A stretch of 16,414 nucleotides of DNA. Origin: Firmicutes bacterium UBA4996. Lineage in GTDB: Bacteria; Bacillota; Limnochordia; Darwinibacteriales; Darwinibacteriaceae. Positions 6,511-13,559 of the stretch are shown piece after piece; position 1 is the first letter of the stretch, and each line of letters opens with the position of its first letter. The stretch spans positions 32,540 through 48,953 of the forward strand of contig DGYW01000029.1 of assembly GCA_002396805.1 (NCBI GenBank), given 5' to 3'. Both the position numbers and the translations under genes were made by a program. The notes under the pieces are model-generated. The model did no database searches and was not told the DNA's origin. It saw only the letters and a list, made by a program, of their open reading frames with translations.

Positions 6511-7299
6511 ATGATGCGTTCTTTATGGACAGCCGCCTCCGGTATGGTGGCTCAACAGACCAAGATCGACACTATTTCTAACAACTTAGCCAACGTGAAC
6601 ACCGCTGGATTTAAGAAGAGTCGAGTGGACTTTCAGGATCTCTTGTATCAAACGATTAAGTATGCTGGTACCCCTTCTACTGCTGGTGCCCAAGTACCCA
6701 CGGGCATTCAAATAGGTCATGGTGCCAGACCCGTTGCTACTCAACGTATCTTTTCTCAGGGTATGTATCAGCAGACTGATAATCCTTTAGATGTGGTCAT
6801 TGAAGGTGACGGTTTCTTCCAGGTGTTGTTGCCCGATGGCGGAATTCGTTACACTAGAGATGGGGCCTTTAAGAAGGATGCAGACGGCCGTTTGACCACT
6901 TCGGACGGTTTTCCCATTGAACCAGAGATTGTCATTCCCGACGATGCCCTAGAATTAAGTATTGGCTCTGATGGTACAGTAAGCATCATGCGCCCTGGTG
7001 ATAGTGAGCCAGATCGCATCGGCGAATTGCAAATCGTACGCTTTATTAATCCTGCAGGCCTAAAAAGCGAAGGTCGCAACCTCTATACTGCTACAGCTGC
7101 CAGTGGTAGTCCTATGATTGGGACCCCAGGTTTAGATGGTTTTGGTACTTTGAGCCAAAACTTCTTAGAAATGTCTAATGTGCAGGTTGTAGAAGAAATG
7201 GTGAATATGATCGTGTCGCAACGCGCCTACGAGACCAACTCCAAAGCAATTCAGGCAGCCGATGATATGCTCCAAACTGCCAATAATCTGCGTAGGTAG
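6511..7299 (+). CDS. flgG: Flagellar distal rod protein FlgG (FlhP-like)
   Basis: FlgG forms the distal rod that passes through the P- and L-rings. This copy has 262 residues, the usual length. The N-terminal signature SGMVAQQTKIDTISNNLANV is followed by NTAGFKKSRVDFQDLLYQT, the long FlgG-specific segment important for rod assembly. The core contains NPLDVVIEGDGFFQVLLPDG and RYTRDGAFKKDADGRL. The C-terminus LEMSNVQVVEEMVNMIVSQR and then AYETNSKAIQAADDMLQTANNL is the conserved helix. The start ATG 6511 follows AAGGAGG (6494-6500) at a 10-base distance; ATG 6514 is a near-equivalent alternative. The gene is paired with flgF as flhO/flhP are in Bacillus, and is followed 9 bases later by flgA. 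Confidence 0.95.
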   Translation: MMRSLWTAASGMVAQQTKIDTISNNLANVNTAGFKKSRVDFQDLLYQTIKYAGTPSTAGAQVPTGIQIGHGARPVATQRIFSQGMYQQTDNPLDVVIEGDGFFQVLLPDGGIRYTRDGAFKKDADGRLTTSDGFPIEPEIVIPDDALELSIGSDGTVSIMRPGDSEPDRIGELQIVRFINPAGLKSEGRNLYTATAASGSPMIGTPGLDGFGTLSQNFLEMSNVQVVEEMVNMIVSQRAYETNSKAIQAADDMLQTANNLRR

Positions 7300-7308
7300 T
7301 GAGCTGAG

Positions 7309-8094
7309 ATGAAATTGCGAGGGGTTTTCGGCACAGTGGTGCTTGCGTTAAGCATTTTACTTTTTAATACACCCCTAGTTCAAGCTGTGGATTTGGAAAT
7401 CGTTGTTCTCACTTTACCTGAACAGGCTCAGATCCAGGGCAGTAGCATTTTCCTAGGAGAAATCGGAGAATTGACTGGCCCTGCAGATCTGGTGGAGCAA
7501 GTTGCCGCGGTGAATGCAGGAACAGCACCGGTAGCTGGGAGTTCGCGGCGTTTGACCAAGGGCCAAATCGAAGTGCGTCTACGCCAAGCAGGGATCGATT
7601 TGAGTAAAGTAGAGTTTCGTGGCTCTGAAATAGTGATGGTTCATGGGGCTATGCGGGAGACAACGAGCAGTCCTCCAACATTAACCGGAACCAACACCTA
7701 TGAGGTCGTTGTGGTGGTGAGGGATGTACACCGAGGCGAGGTTCTGCAAAAAACAGACCTGGCTGTGGAAGAGCGGGAAATCCGAGGTACTCAAGTTGAT
7801 GGCCGTGGCCTGAAAGAGTTTGTGGGTCTGCGGGCCACTAGATTTCTGAGCTCCGGAACAGTTCTCACTGCTTTGAATGTGGAGGTTGTTCCCACTATTG
7901 AACGGGGCGCTTTGGTAACCATCGTGGTAAGAACCCCGTCTTTAGTCGTGACTGCGCCAGGTGTAGCCCGAGGAACAGGCGGGGTTGGTGAGGTTATCGC
8001 CGTGGAAAACACCCTGTCGAAGCAGGTTGTTTATGGGGAGATCGTTGATGCTGAGACCGTCCAAGTGAACATAAGGGGGTCAGGTACTCTATGA
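7309..8094 (+). CDS. flgA: Flagellar P-ring assembly chaperone FlgA
   Basis: FlgA is a periplasmic chaperone required for FlgI to assemble into the P-ring around the rod. The 261-residue protein starts with a signal peptide (MKLRGVFGTVVLALSILLFN, likely cut after VQA at residue 26). The middle part runs to about residue 120, and a SAF-type region follows (VVVVRDVHRGEVLQKTDLAV). The C-terminal FlgA domain contains RATRFLSSGTVLTALNVEVV and VIAVENTLSKQVVYGEIVD. It is secreted and only useful where a P-ring exists, so it indicates an outer membrane. Its stop overlaps the flgH start (ATGA), so the two are translationally coupled. The ribosome binding site for this ATG is weak (GAGCTGAG), and coupling with flgG, 9 bases upstream, may help. 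Confidence 0.88.
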   Translation: MKLRGVFGTVVLALSILLFNTPLVQAVDLEIVVLTLPEQAQIQGSSIFLGEIGELTGPADLVEQVAAVNAGTAPVAGSSRRLTKGQIEVRLRQAGIDLSKVEFRGSEIVMVHGAMRETTSSPPTLTGTNTYEVVVVVRDVHRGEVLQKTDLAVEEREIRGTQVDGRGLKEFVGLRATRFLSSGTVLTALNVEVVPTIERGALVTIVVRTPSLVVTAPGVARGTGGVGEVIAVENTLSKQVVYGEIVDAETVQVNIRGSGTL

Positions 8095-8684
8095 AGATAA
8101 GTAGAATGAGTCAAAAAATAATTCTCGGCTTGGTCACGCTGTTAGTAATGGGAGTGGTTCAGGTTTCTGCAAGCTCCCTCTATCCTACGGACAAGCCCTC
8201 TATGTATGAGGATCGGAAAGCCAAACGGGAAGGGGATTTGGTTACGGTAATCATCATGGAACAAGCTCAAGCTAGGCAGACAGCCGGCACCTCTACTGGT
8301 AAGGATTCAGAGGTTTCGGTAGGTCCAGGTGTAGGTGTTTTAGCCGATTTAATACCCCTTTTAAAAGTGGGGGGAGGCGACAGCTTTAAGGCCGATGGTT
8401 CTACGGCTCGAGGCGGCAGTTTGACCGCTAGACTCACCACCAGGGTGGTGGAAAAGATGCCTAATGATACTATGCGCATCGAAGGGCGGCAAAAGATTGT
8501 GATTAACGGAGAAGAGCAGGAAATTGTCATTTCTGGAATCATCCGCAATCGGGATGTTGCCCCTGACAATACAGTGCTCTCTACCTTTGTGGCTGATGCT
8601 GAAATTGCCTTCTTAGGTACGGGTATAGTGGCTGATAAGAATAATCCTGGGATTATTACTCGGATTTTTAATTGGCTGTTCTAA
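8091..8684 (+). CDS. flgH: Flagellar L-ring protein FlgH without a lipobox
   Basis: FlgH forms the L-ring, the bushing of the flagellar rod in the outer membrane. This copy has 197 residues. After the N-terminal membrane segment (about residues 9-26) come SSLYPTDKPSMYEDRKAKREGDLVTVIIMEQ, the conserved first block, split here by the cleavage site after SA. RIEGRQKIVINGEEQEIVIS and VAPDNTVLSTFVADAEIAFL are later family blocks, and the C-terminus IITRIFNWLF is typical. In Proteobacteria FlgH is a lipoprotein with a cysteine after its signal peptide. Here there is no cysteine in the whole protein, so the signal looks like an ordinary signal-peptidase-I type (cut near VSA). The start ATG 8091 overlaps the flgA stop; AAGGGGG at 8073-8079 is the likely ribosome binding site. 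Confidence 0.93.
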   Translation: MKISRMSQKIILGLVTLLVMGVVQVSASSLYPTDKPSMYEDRKAKREGDLVTVIIMEQAQARQTAGTSTGKDSEVSVGPGVGVLADLIPLLKVGGGDSFKADGSTARGGSLTARLTTRVVEKMPNDTMRIEGRQKIVINGEEQEIVISGIIRNRDVAPDNTVLSTFVADAEIAFLGTGIVADKNNPGIITRIFNWLF

Positions 8685-8701
8685 GAGAAGGAGGAACGCT
8701 C

Positions 8702-9838
8702 ATGTCCAGAAAAGCTAACTGTTTACTCTTGGTAATCGTTCTCCTAATTAGTACGGTAGCATCAGCCCAAACTGTGGATCCTATTCGCTATGACGCCCCG
8801 GTTGTACGTTTGAAAGACGTGGCTAGGGTGCAGGGTGTCCGGGACAACCAGATCTACGGTTTGGGATTAGTGGTAGGTTTGCAAGGAACGGGTGACGGGT
8901 CTGGTTCTAGGGCTAATATCCAGATGATCGCTAATATGTTAGAGAGTTTTGGGATTACCGTCTCTGCTAATGATCTGCGCCTACGTAATATTGCAGCTGT
9001 CATGGTCACCGCGGACTTACCTACCTCTTTACGGACAGGTGATCGCTTGGATGTAACCATTTCATCCATCGGTGATGCCCGCAGTTTGCAGGGGGGCTTC
9101 TTACTCCAAACTCCGCTCCAAGCTGCTAATGGTCAAGTCTTCGCAGTAGCTCAAGGCCCAGTTTCTATTGGTGGGTTTGTTGTAAAGGGCGGGGGCGGTG
9201 GTGCCCAGGTCAATCATACCACAGTGGGTGTGGTGCCTAATGGAGCCATTGTGGAACGGGAATTAGAGCCCTACGACTTTGCAGAAGAGGGCCTAGTTTC
9301 TATGGTCTTGCTAGAACCTGATTTCACAACAGCGGCCCGTTTGGCCCAAGTGGTCAACGAGGTTTACCAAAGCAATATTGCCTGGGCTCGGGATCAAGGG
9401 ACGGTAGACATAGAAATTCCCACTCAGTATCTCCGAAATGTTGTGGGTTTTATTGCTGAGCTTGAGGAATTGCCCATTAGACCCGATGTGAATGCCAGGG
9501 TAGTTATTAACGAACGTACAGGTACTGTTGTAATGGGATCGTCTGTGCGGGTGGCCACTGTGGCTGTTGCCCACGGTAATCTCAAGGTTCAGGTGCAAAG
9601 TAATACGATTATTTCTCAACCACCTTCCTTCTCAGGAGGAGATACGGTTGTTGCCAGAGAATTTACCCTTGATGTGGAAGAAGAACCTAGCCAATTTACT
9701 GTGATTGGTGGCACCACGAATGTGCAAGATTTAGTGGACGCCCTTAACGCAGTGGGGGCCACGCCACGAGACATTATCGCCATATTACAAGCGGTAAAGG
9801 CCGCTGGAGCATTGTTTGGTGAACTGATAATTATTTAA
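8702..9838 (+). CDS. flgI: Flagellar P-ring protein FlgI
   Basis: FlgI forms the periplasmic P-ring around the distal rod, in the peptidoglycan layer. The protein has 378 residues, close to the family norm of about 365. The signal peptide MSRKANCLLLVIVLLISTVA is probably cut after ASA (residue 22). Mature FlgI begins with the strong family block VRLKDVARVQGVRDNQIYGL followed by GLVVGLQGTGD. Further blocks are RNIAAVMVTADLP and RTGDRLDVTISSIGDARSLQ in the middle, and the C-terminal LVDALNAVGATPRDIIAILQ. The frame is open back to 8672, but ATG 8702 is clearly better: AAGGAGG (8688-8694) lies 7 bases before it and the signal peptide begins there. It depends on FlgA, encoded two genes upstream, for assembly. 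Confidence 0.96.
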   Translation: MSRKANCLLLVIVLLISTVASAQTVDPIRYDAPVVRLKDVARVQGVRDNQIYGLGLVVGLQGTGDGSGSRANIQMIANMLESFGITVSANDLRLRNIAAVMVTADLPTSLRTGDRLDVTISSIGDARSLQGGFLLQTPLQAANGQVFAVAQGPVSIGGFVVKGGGGGAQVNHTTVGVVPNGAIVERELEPYDFAEEGLVSMVLLEPDFTTAARLAQVVNEVYQSNIAWARDQGTVDIEIPTQYLRNVVGFIAELEELPIRPDVNARVVINERTGTVVMGSSVRVATVAVAHGNLKVQVQSNTIISQPPSFSGGDTVVAREFTLDVEEEPSQFTVIGGTTNVQDLVDALNAVGATPRDIIAILQAVKAAGALFGELIII

Positions 9839-9848
9839 GGGAGGGCTG

Positions 9849-10163
9849 ATGGTGCGAGTTAATTGGGATCCTAATGCTAATGTTACTAAGCAAGCGGAAC
9901 AGTTGGGTAAACGCAAATCACAATCGCAAGAGGCTCTCCTAGATGCAGCTGAGCAGTTTGAAGCCTTGTTCCTCTATCAGCTTATGTCAGAAATGAGGCG
10001 CACTGTACCGGATACGGATCTTCTTGGTAATAGGCAAGCGGAAAAGTTGTTCCAGTCTATGTTGGATCAGGAGATGGCCACCCATTCTGCGAAATCTCAG
10101 GGTGTAGGGTTGGCCAAAATGATTTATGAGCAGATGTCTCGGTATGTGTCTGACGACGACTAG
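9849..10163 (+). CDS. flgJ: FlgJ-type rod-binding protein (no hydrolase domain)
   Basis: This 104-residue protein matches the N-terminal rod-binding (scaffold or cap) domain of FlgJ. The block AAEQFEALFLYQLMSEMRRT (about residues 33-52), then AEKLFQSMLDQEMA and GVGLAKMIYEQM, is the standard signature. In Gammaproteobacteria FlgJ has a second, C-terminal glucosaminidase domain that opens the peptidoglycan for the rod. That domain is absent, so a separate lytic enzyme must do this; none is visible in the window, since the M23-like protein has lost its zinc ligands. Single-domain FlgJ is known in other phyla. The start ATG 9849 follows AAGGGAGGG (9837-9845). It is the last gene of the flg operon, followed by a terminator. 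Confidence 0.88.
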   Translation: MVRVNWDPNANVTKQAEQLGKRKSQSQEALLDAAEQFEALFLYQLMSEMRRTVPDTDLLGNRQAEKLFQSMLDQEMATHSAKSQGVGLAKMIYEQMSRYVSDDD

Positions 10164-10172
10164 AAACGTGAT

Positions 10173-10209
10173 TAAACTCTACAGATTGCCCTTGTAGAGT
10201 TTATTTTTT
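10173..10209 (+). terminator. Rho-independent terminator of the flg operon
   Basis: A perfect 11-base-pair stem, TAAACTCTACA (10173-10183) with TGTAGAGTTTA (10193-10203), closes a 9-base loop and is followed by T6. It lies 10 bases after the flgJ stop. Confidence 0.93.
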
Positions 10210-10264
10210 GGGCAGGAAAAATTCTTTTGATCCCGAACTGTTTAGGATGATGGGGGGCATGTTT

Positions 10265-11650
10265 GTGCAGCTTAGATCTGGAGCTCTATTGTTTGTCTTT
10301 TTCTTACTTGTAGCGGCATATCCAGCGTGGGCTGAGGTGTCGCTGACACCGGATAGCATCGTAATTACACTTCCTAAAGCATCCGGTCAGGAGTATGCTA
10401 TTAGTTCTACCCCCAAGCCCATGAAAATTATTGTGGATTCTAACCAACCCTTGCAGGGTTTTGCCCCTAGTTCGCACATCAACGACGTGGTTCTCAAAGA
10501 GCTCCGCTATTCTCAATGGCAAGATGGTAGCTCCCGCCTCGTTCTGGAATTTCATTATCAAGTGCCTGAACCGGTTCTCGTTGAAGGCCACGACTTTCTA
10601 CAGCTAGAAATTTCCAAAACCTACGCAAATACCACTGAGCGCATGGTCATACCTGGGGTGATCTATGGACATCAGAGAAGGGCCGACAGCTTTGGACCTA
10701 ACATAGTAAATTATTTGGTGGTAGATACTCGGGATACGGGCATCGAAATGAAGTTAGCTTTGGCCCAAAACCGCGTGTTTGGTTCTGAGCATGTGAGTGC
10801 TATGGGTGAGCGCTTAGGGGCCATTGCCGCAGTGAATGGTGCCTTTTTCGCAGGTGATGGGCGTCCTTTGGGCGTGTTTATGATCGATGGAGAGCTGATT
10901 AGCGAACCCTATGCAAATCGCACCGCTTTGGGTTTAGGAGCGAATTGCCTTGTGATGGATGCTGTCAGTTTCGAGGGGGCACTGATTCAGGAAGATGGTT
11001 CCATCTTAGCTATGGTAACTGGCTTGAACCGTCCCCGCCTGCAAGATGAGATAATCATTTACACTCCCCACTATGGAAGTCAAACTAGAACCAACAGTTT
11101 CGGACTTGAAGTTACGGTAGTGGATGGGGTGGTTACTGCTATTCTAGCCGGTAATAGTCCCATACCTTCGAATGGAGTTGTCGTTTCTGGGCATGGTCTT
11201 AATAAAACCAAATTGAGTTCGCTGCAGGTAGGCGACGCCCTTCAGGTGAACCTCCAGCTCACTCCTGCTTGGATGGAGGAGGGTGTTGAGCAGATTATTG
11301 GGGGTGGACCTCGCCTGGTACGGGACGGGAATTTATGGATCACAGGAGAAGAGGAAAAGTTTCGCGCGGATGTAACGCAGGGTCGAGCACCCCGGACAGC
11401 ATTAGGAATCACCTCCGATGGTAGACTCCTCTTGGTGACAGTGAACGGGCGCCAGCCCAATATTAGTGTTGGTATGACTTTGGCTGAATTAGGCAACCTG
11501 TTAAGGGAACTAGGTGCAGTGCAGGCCATGAACTTAGATGGAGGCGGGTCCACCACTATGGTGATTCGCAATTTAGTTCTGAACCTACCCTCTGATGGCA
11601 AGGAACGACCTGTTAGTAACGCCATCGTAATCCTACCTCCACAGAAGTGA
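10265..11650 (+). CDS. Secreted NAGPA-type phosphodiester glycosidase domain protein
   Basis: The C-terminal two thirds belong to the phosphodiester glycosidase family (NAGPA, DUF2233-type), which cleaves sugars linked through a phosphodiester. The substrate here is unknown; an envelope polymer is plausible. With a GTG start at 10265 the protein has 461 residues and a signal peptide (1-23, cut after AWA). Residues about 24-120 form a beta-rich region resembling an AMIN-type envelope-binding domain (weak). Family motifs follow: AAVNGAFF (188-195), APRTALGITSDGRLLLVTVN (375-394) and NLDGGGSTT (423-431), and near the end LPSDGKERPVSNAIVIL. The start is uncertain: GGGGGG (10252-10257) is 7 bases before GTG 10265, whereas ATG 10247, 10250 and 10259 lack good spacing. 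It is probably co-transcribed with the S55 gene, 29 bases on. Confidence 0.85.
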   Translation: MQLRSGALLFVFFLLVAAYPAWAEVSLTPDSIVITLPKASGQEYAISSTPKPMKIIVDSNQPLQGFAPSSHINDVVLKELRYSQWQDGSSRLVLEFHYQVPEPVLVEGHDFLQLEISKTYANTTERMVIPGVIYGHQRRADSFGPNIVNYLVVDTRDTGIEMKLALAQNRVFGSEHVSAMGERLGAIAAVNGAFFAGDGRPLGVFMIDGELISEPYANRTALGLGANCLVMDAVSFEGALIQEDGSILAMVTGLNRPRLQDEIIIYTPHYGSQTRTNSFGLEVTVVDGVVTAILAGNSPIPSNGVVVSGHGLNKTKLSSLQVGDALQVNLQLTPAWMEEGVEQIIGGGPRLVRDGNLWITGEEEKFRADVTQGRAPRTALGITSDGRLLLVTVNGRQPNISVGMTLAELGNLLRELGAVQAMNLDGGGSTTMVIRNLVLNLPSDGKERPVSNAIVILPPQK

Positions 11651-11679
11651 TAGAAAAGTTGATGATAAGGGGTGGCTCG

Positions 11680-13440
11680 ATGCGTAAATTGCGTAGGGGT
11701 TTATTTTTAGGAGTTGTTTTGCTTGTTTCTGTTTTATCGTGGTCAACACTGGGTTTGGCAGTGGAGATTTTTCCCCTTGAAGGCATTCGTCCCGGATTAA
11801 GGGGCATAGGAAAAACGGTCATTGCTGGTAACACCATTGAAGATTTCGATGTGGAAGTTTTAGGCTTAGTGCCCCAGAGCCCCCCTTTAAGTAATCTAAT
11901 CCTAATCAAGGTTAGTGGCGGTGTGATAGATAAAGCGGGAGGGATCGCCCAGGGGATGAGTGGTAGCCCAGTTTATGTGCAAGGCAAGCTTTTAGGCGCC
12001 CTTGGCTACACCTTCGCGTATACGGATCATCGTCTCGGTTTAGTCACTCCGGCCGGAGACATGTTTAAGTTGTACGATCAGTTAGCACCTGTTGAAGCTC
12101 TTCCAGAACCGGAGCTCCCTGAAGATGCAGCCCCTGTAAGTTCACCCCTTCTTATTCAAGGCTTGAATCGAAGAAATACGGAGTATCTAACTGGTGCTTT
12201 GACCAAGACTTTGTCTCCTTATGAAGTACAAGTGCTGCCTGCTTTGGCAGCTAATACGCCTACGTTCCAGGCCCCATTACAGCCTGGTAGTATGGTCGGT
12301 GTGCAGCTCTTAAGGGGTGATTTCCAAGTGGCCTCCTTTGGGACAGTAACCCATGTACAAGAGGATGGTCGTTTTATTGCCTTTGGGCATCCCTTTACCC
12401 ACCGAGGTGAGGTAGACTTTTTTGCATCCACGGCGTATGTTCACTATACACTGGCCAATTTGGAGATGCCTTATAAGATAACCTCTCTAGGTTCGACCGT
12501 AGGTAGTGTTAGACAAGATCGCACAGCTGGTCTCGGTGGTAGTTTAGGCCTTGAGCCGACCTACATACCAATCACTATTGTGGTCCATGATCAGGACTCC
12601 GGTCATCACCAAGATTACTATGTAGAGGTTGTAAAACAGGGAGATATTATGATCCCTTTAGTGATTTCCAGCGCTTATCAGAGTGTGGACGCCACTTTAG
12701 ATCGGGTGGGTGAAGGAACCTCTTTTGTGCGGTTGGAGTTTACCACTGGCAATCTTTCTCAACGAATGATTCGGGAAAACTTGTTCTATAGTGATACTGA
12801 TATTGCCGTCTGGTCCTTGACAGATCTGCTTGCTGGCTTGGAATTGTTGATGAATAATAGTGTGCAAGAAGTGGATTTACAGCAGATTAAGGTGGATGTA
12901 GAAGTGGCCCAAACTCGCAAGACTGCCACTATCGAAAAGGCTACACCGAATAAGTTTAATGTGCGGCCAGGTGAATACGTGGATGTGGAAGTTAGTATTC
13001 GTCCGTATCGGTCTCCGGCCGAAACGAGAATCTTGCGTCTCCAAATACCTCAAGAGACTACGCCCGGCTTACTCACGGTGACAGTCCGGGGAGGTGGTGC
13101 TGGGTACTATGTGGTGAAACCTCCAGTACACACAAGTATTCTCACCCAGAGCGAGGATGACGATGAACCGATTAGGGCTGTAGTTTCGGGAGCAGAGACC
13201 CTAGATGCCTTGGTTACAGAGTATATGGATCGAGAAAGAAATAATGAAATTGTGGCAGAATTTTACCCCTTCTTGGAAAACTATGAAGAGGATAGCCATT
13301 TAGATGACGGAGATGAAGACCTTGGTGAACCCATTAATCTTTACGGTTGGGCTGATGGTTCTCCCGAGGTAAATAGAGTGCGCCTATCTACCCAGTTTGT
13401 CATGGATGGCATGGCCACTTTCGATTTGAATATTTACTAG
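11680..13440 (+). CDS. Secreted S55 (SpoIVB-like) serine peptidase, permuted motif order
   Basis: The 586-residue protein has a signal peptide (about 1-27) and S55-family motifs. Near the N-terminus, FPLEGIRPGLRGIGKTV leads to GGIAQGMSGSPVYVQGKLLG, in which S94 of GMSGSP fits the catalytic serine. A second block, DGRFIAFGHPF, holds H237, the likely catalytic histidine, and is followed by YKITSLGSTVGSVRQDRTAG. In SpoIVB the histidine precedes the serine; here the order is reversed, as I also recall for long S55 proteins of diderm phyla. The residue aligned with the SpoIVB catalytic Asp (15 before Ser) is S79. Residues about 400-480 look like a beta domain, then an acidic tail (about 490-550). 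The role is unknown; position beside BamA suggests envelope maintenance. ATG 11680 follows AAGGGG (11667-11672); the upstream frame to 11647 is rejected. Confidence 0.85.
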   Translation: MRKLRRGLFLGVVLLVSVLSWSTLGLAVEIFPLEGIRPGLRGIGKTVIAGNTIEDFDVEVLGLVPQSPPLSNLILIKVSGGVIDKAGGIAQGMSGSPVYVQGKLLGALGYTFAYTDHRLGLVTPAGDMFKLYDQLAPVEALPEPELPEDAAPVSSPLLIQGLNRRNTEYLTGALTKTLSPYEVQVLPALAANTPTFQAPLQPGSMVGVQLLRGDFQVASFGTVTHVQEDGRFIAFGHPFTHRGEVDFFASTAYVHYTLANLEMPYKITSLGSTVGSVRQDRTAGLGGSLGLEPTYIPITIVVHDQDSGHHQDYYVEVVKQGDIMIPLVISSAYQSVDATLDRVGEGTSFVRLEFTTGNLSQRMIRENLFYSDTDIAVWSLTDLLAGLELLMNNSVQEVDLQQIKVDVEVAQTRKTATIEKATPNKFNVRPGEYVDVEVSIRPYRSPAETRILRLQIPQETTPGLLTVTVRGGGAGYYVVKPPVHTSILTQSEDDDEPIRAVVSGAETLDALVTEYMDRERNNEIVAEFYPFLENYEEDSHLDDGDEDLGEPINLYGWADGSPEVNRVRLSTQFVMDGMATFDLNIY

Positions 13441-13559
13441 AGTAAGTGGTTATCTGGGATTTCTTACTAAGAGTCCCCAGAGTTGGCAAGAGGAATGCGA
13501 ATAAGATAGTAGAACTAACACTAGAGGAAAAAAATCTAACGTTCGTGGGAGGCAAGACA

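Noticed and set aside
8672..8701. Upstream extension of flgI
   Set aside because: It overlaps flgH and lacks a ribosome binding site; ATG 8702 gives a proper signal peptide.
10208..10264. TTG 10208 as start of the glycosidase
   Set aside because: It sits in the T run of the flg terminator and would place 13 or more polar residues before the signal peptide with no ribosome binding site.
13446..13559. Upstream extension of bamA by 38 residues
   Set aside because: It has no ribosome binding site and would bury the signal peptide; ATG 13560 is well placed after GGGAGG.
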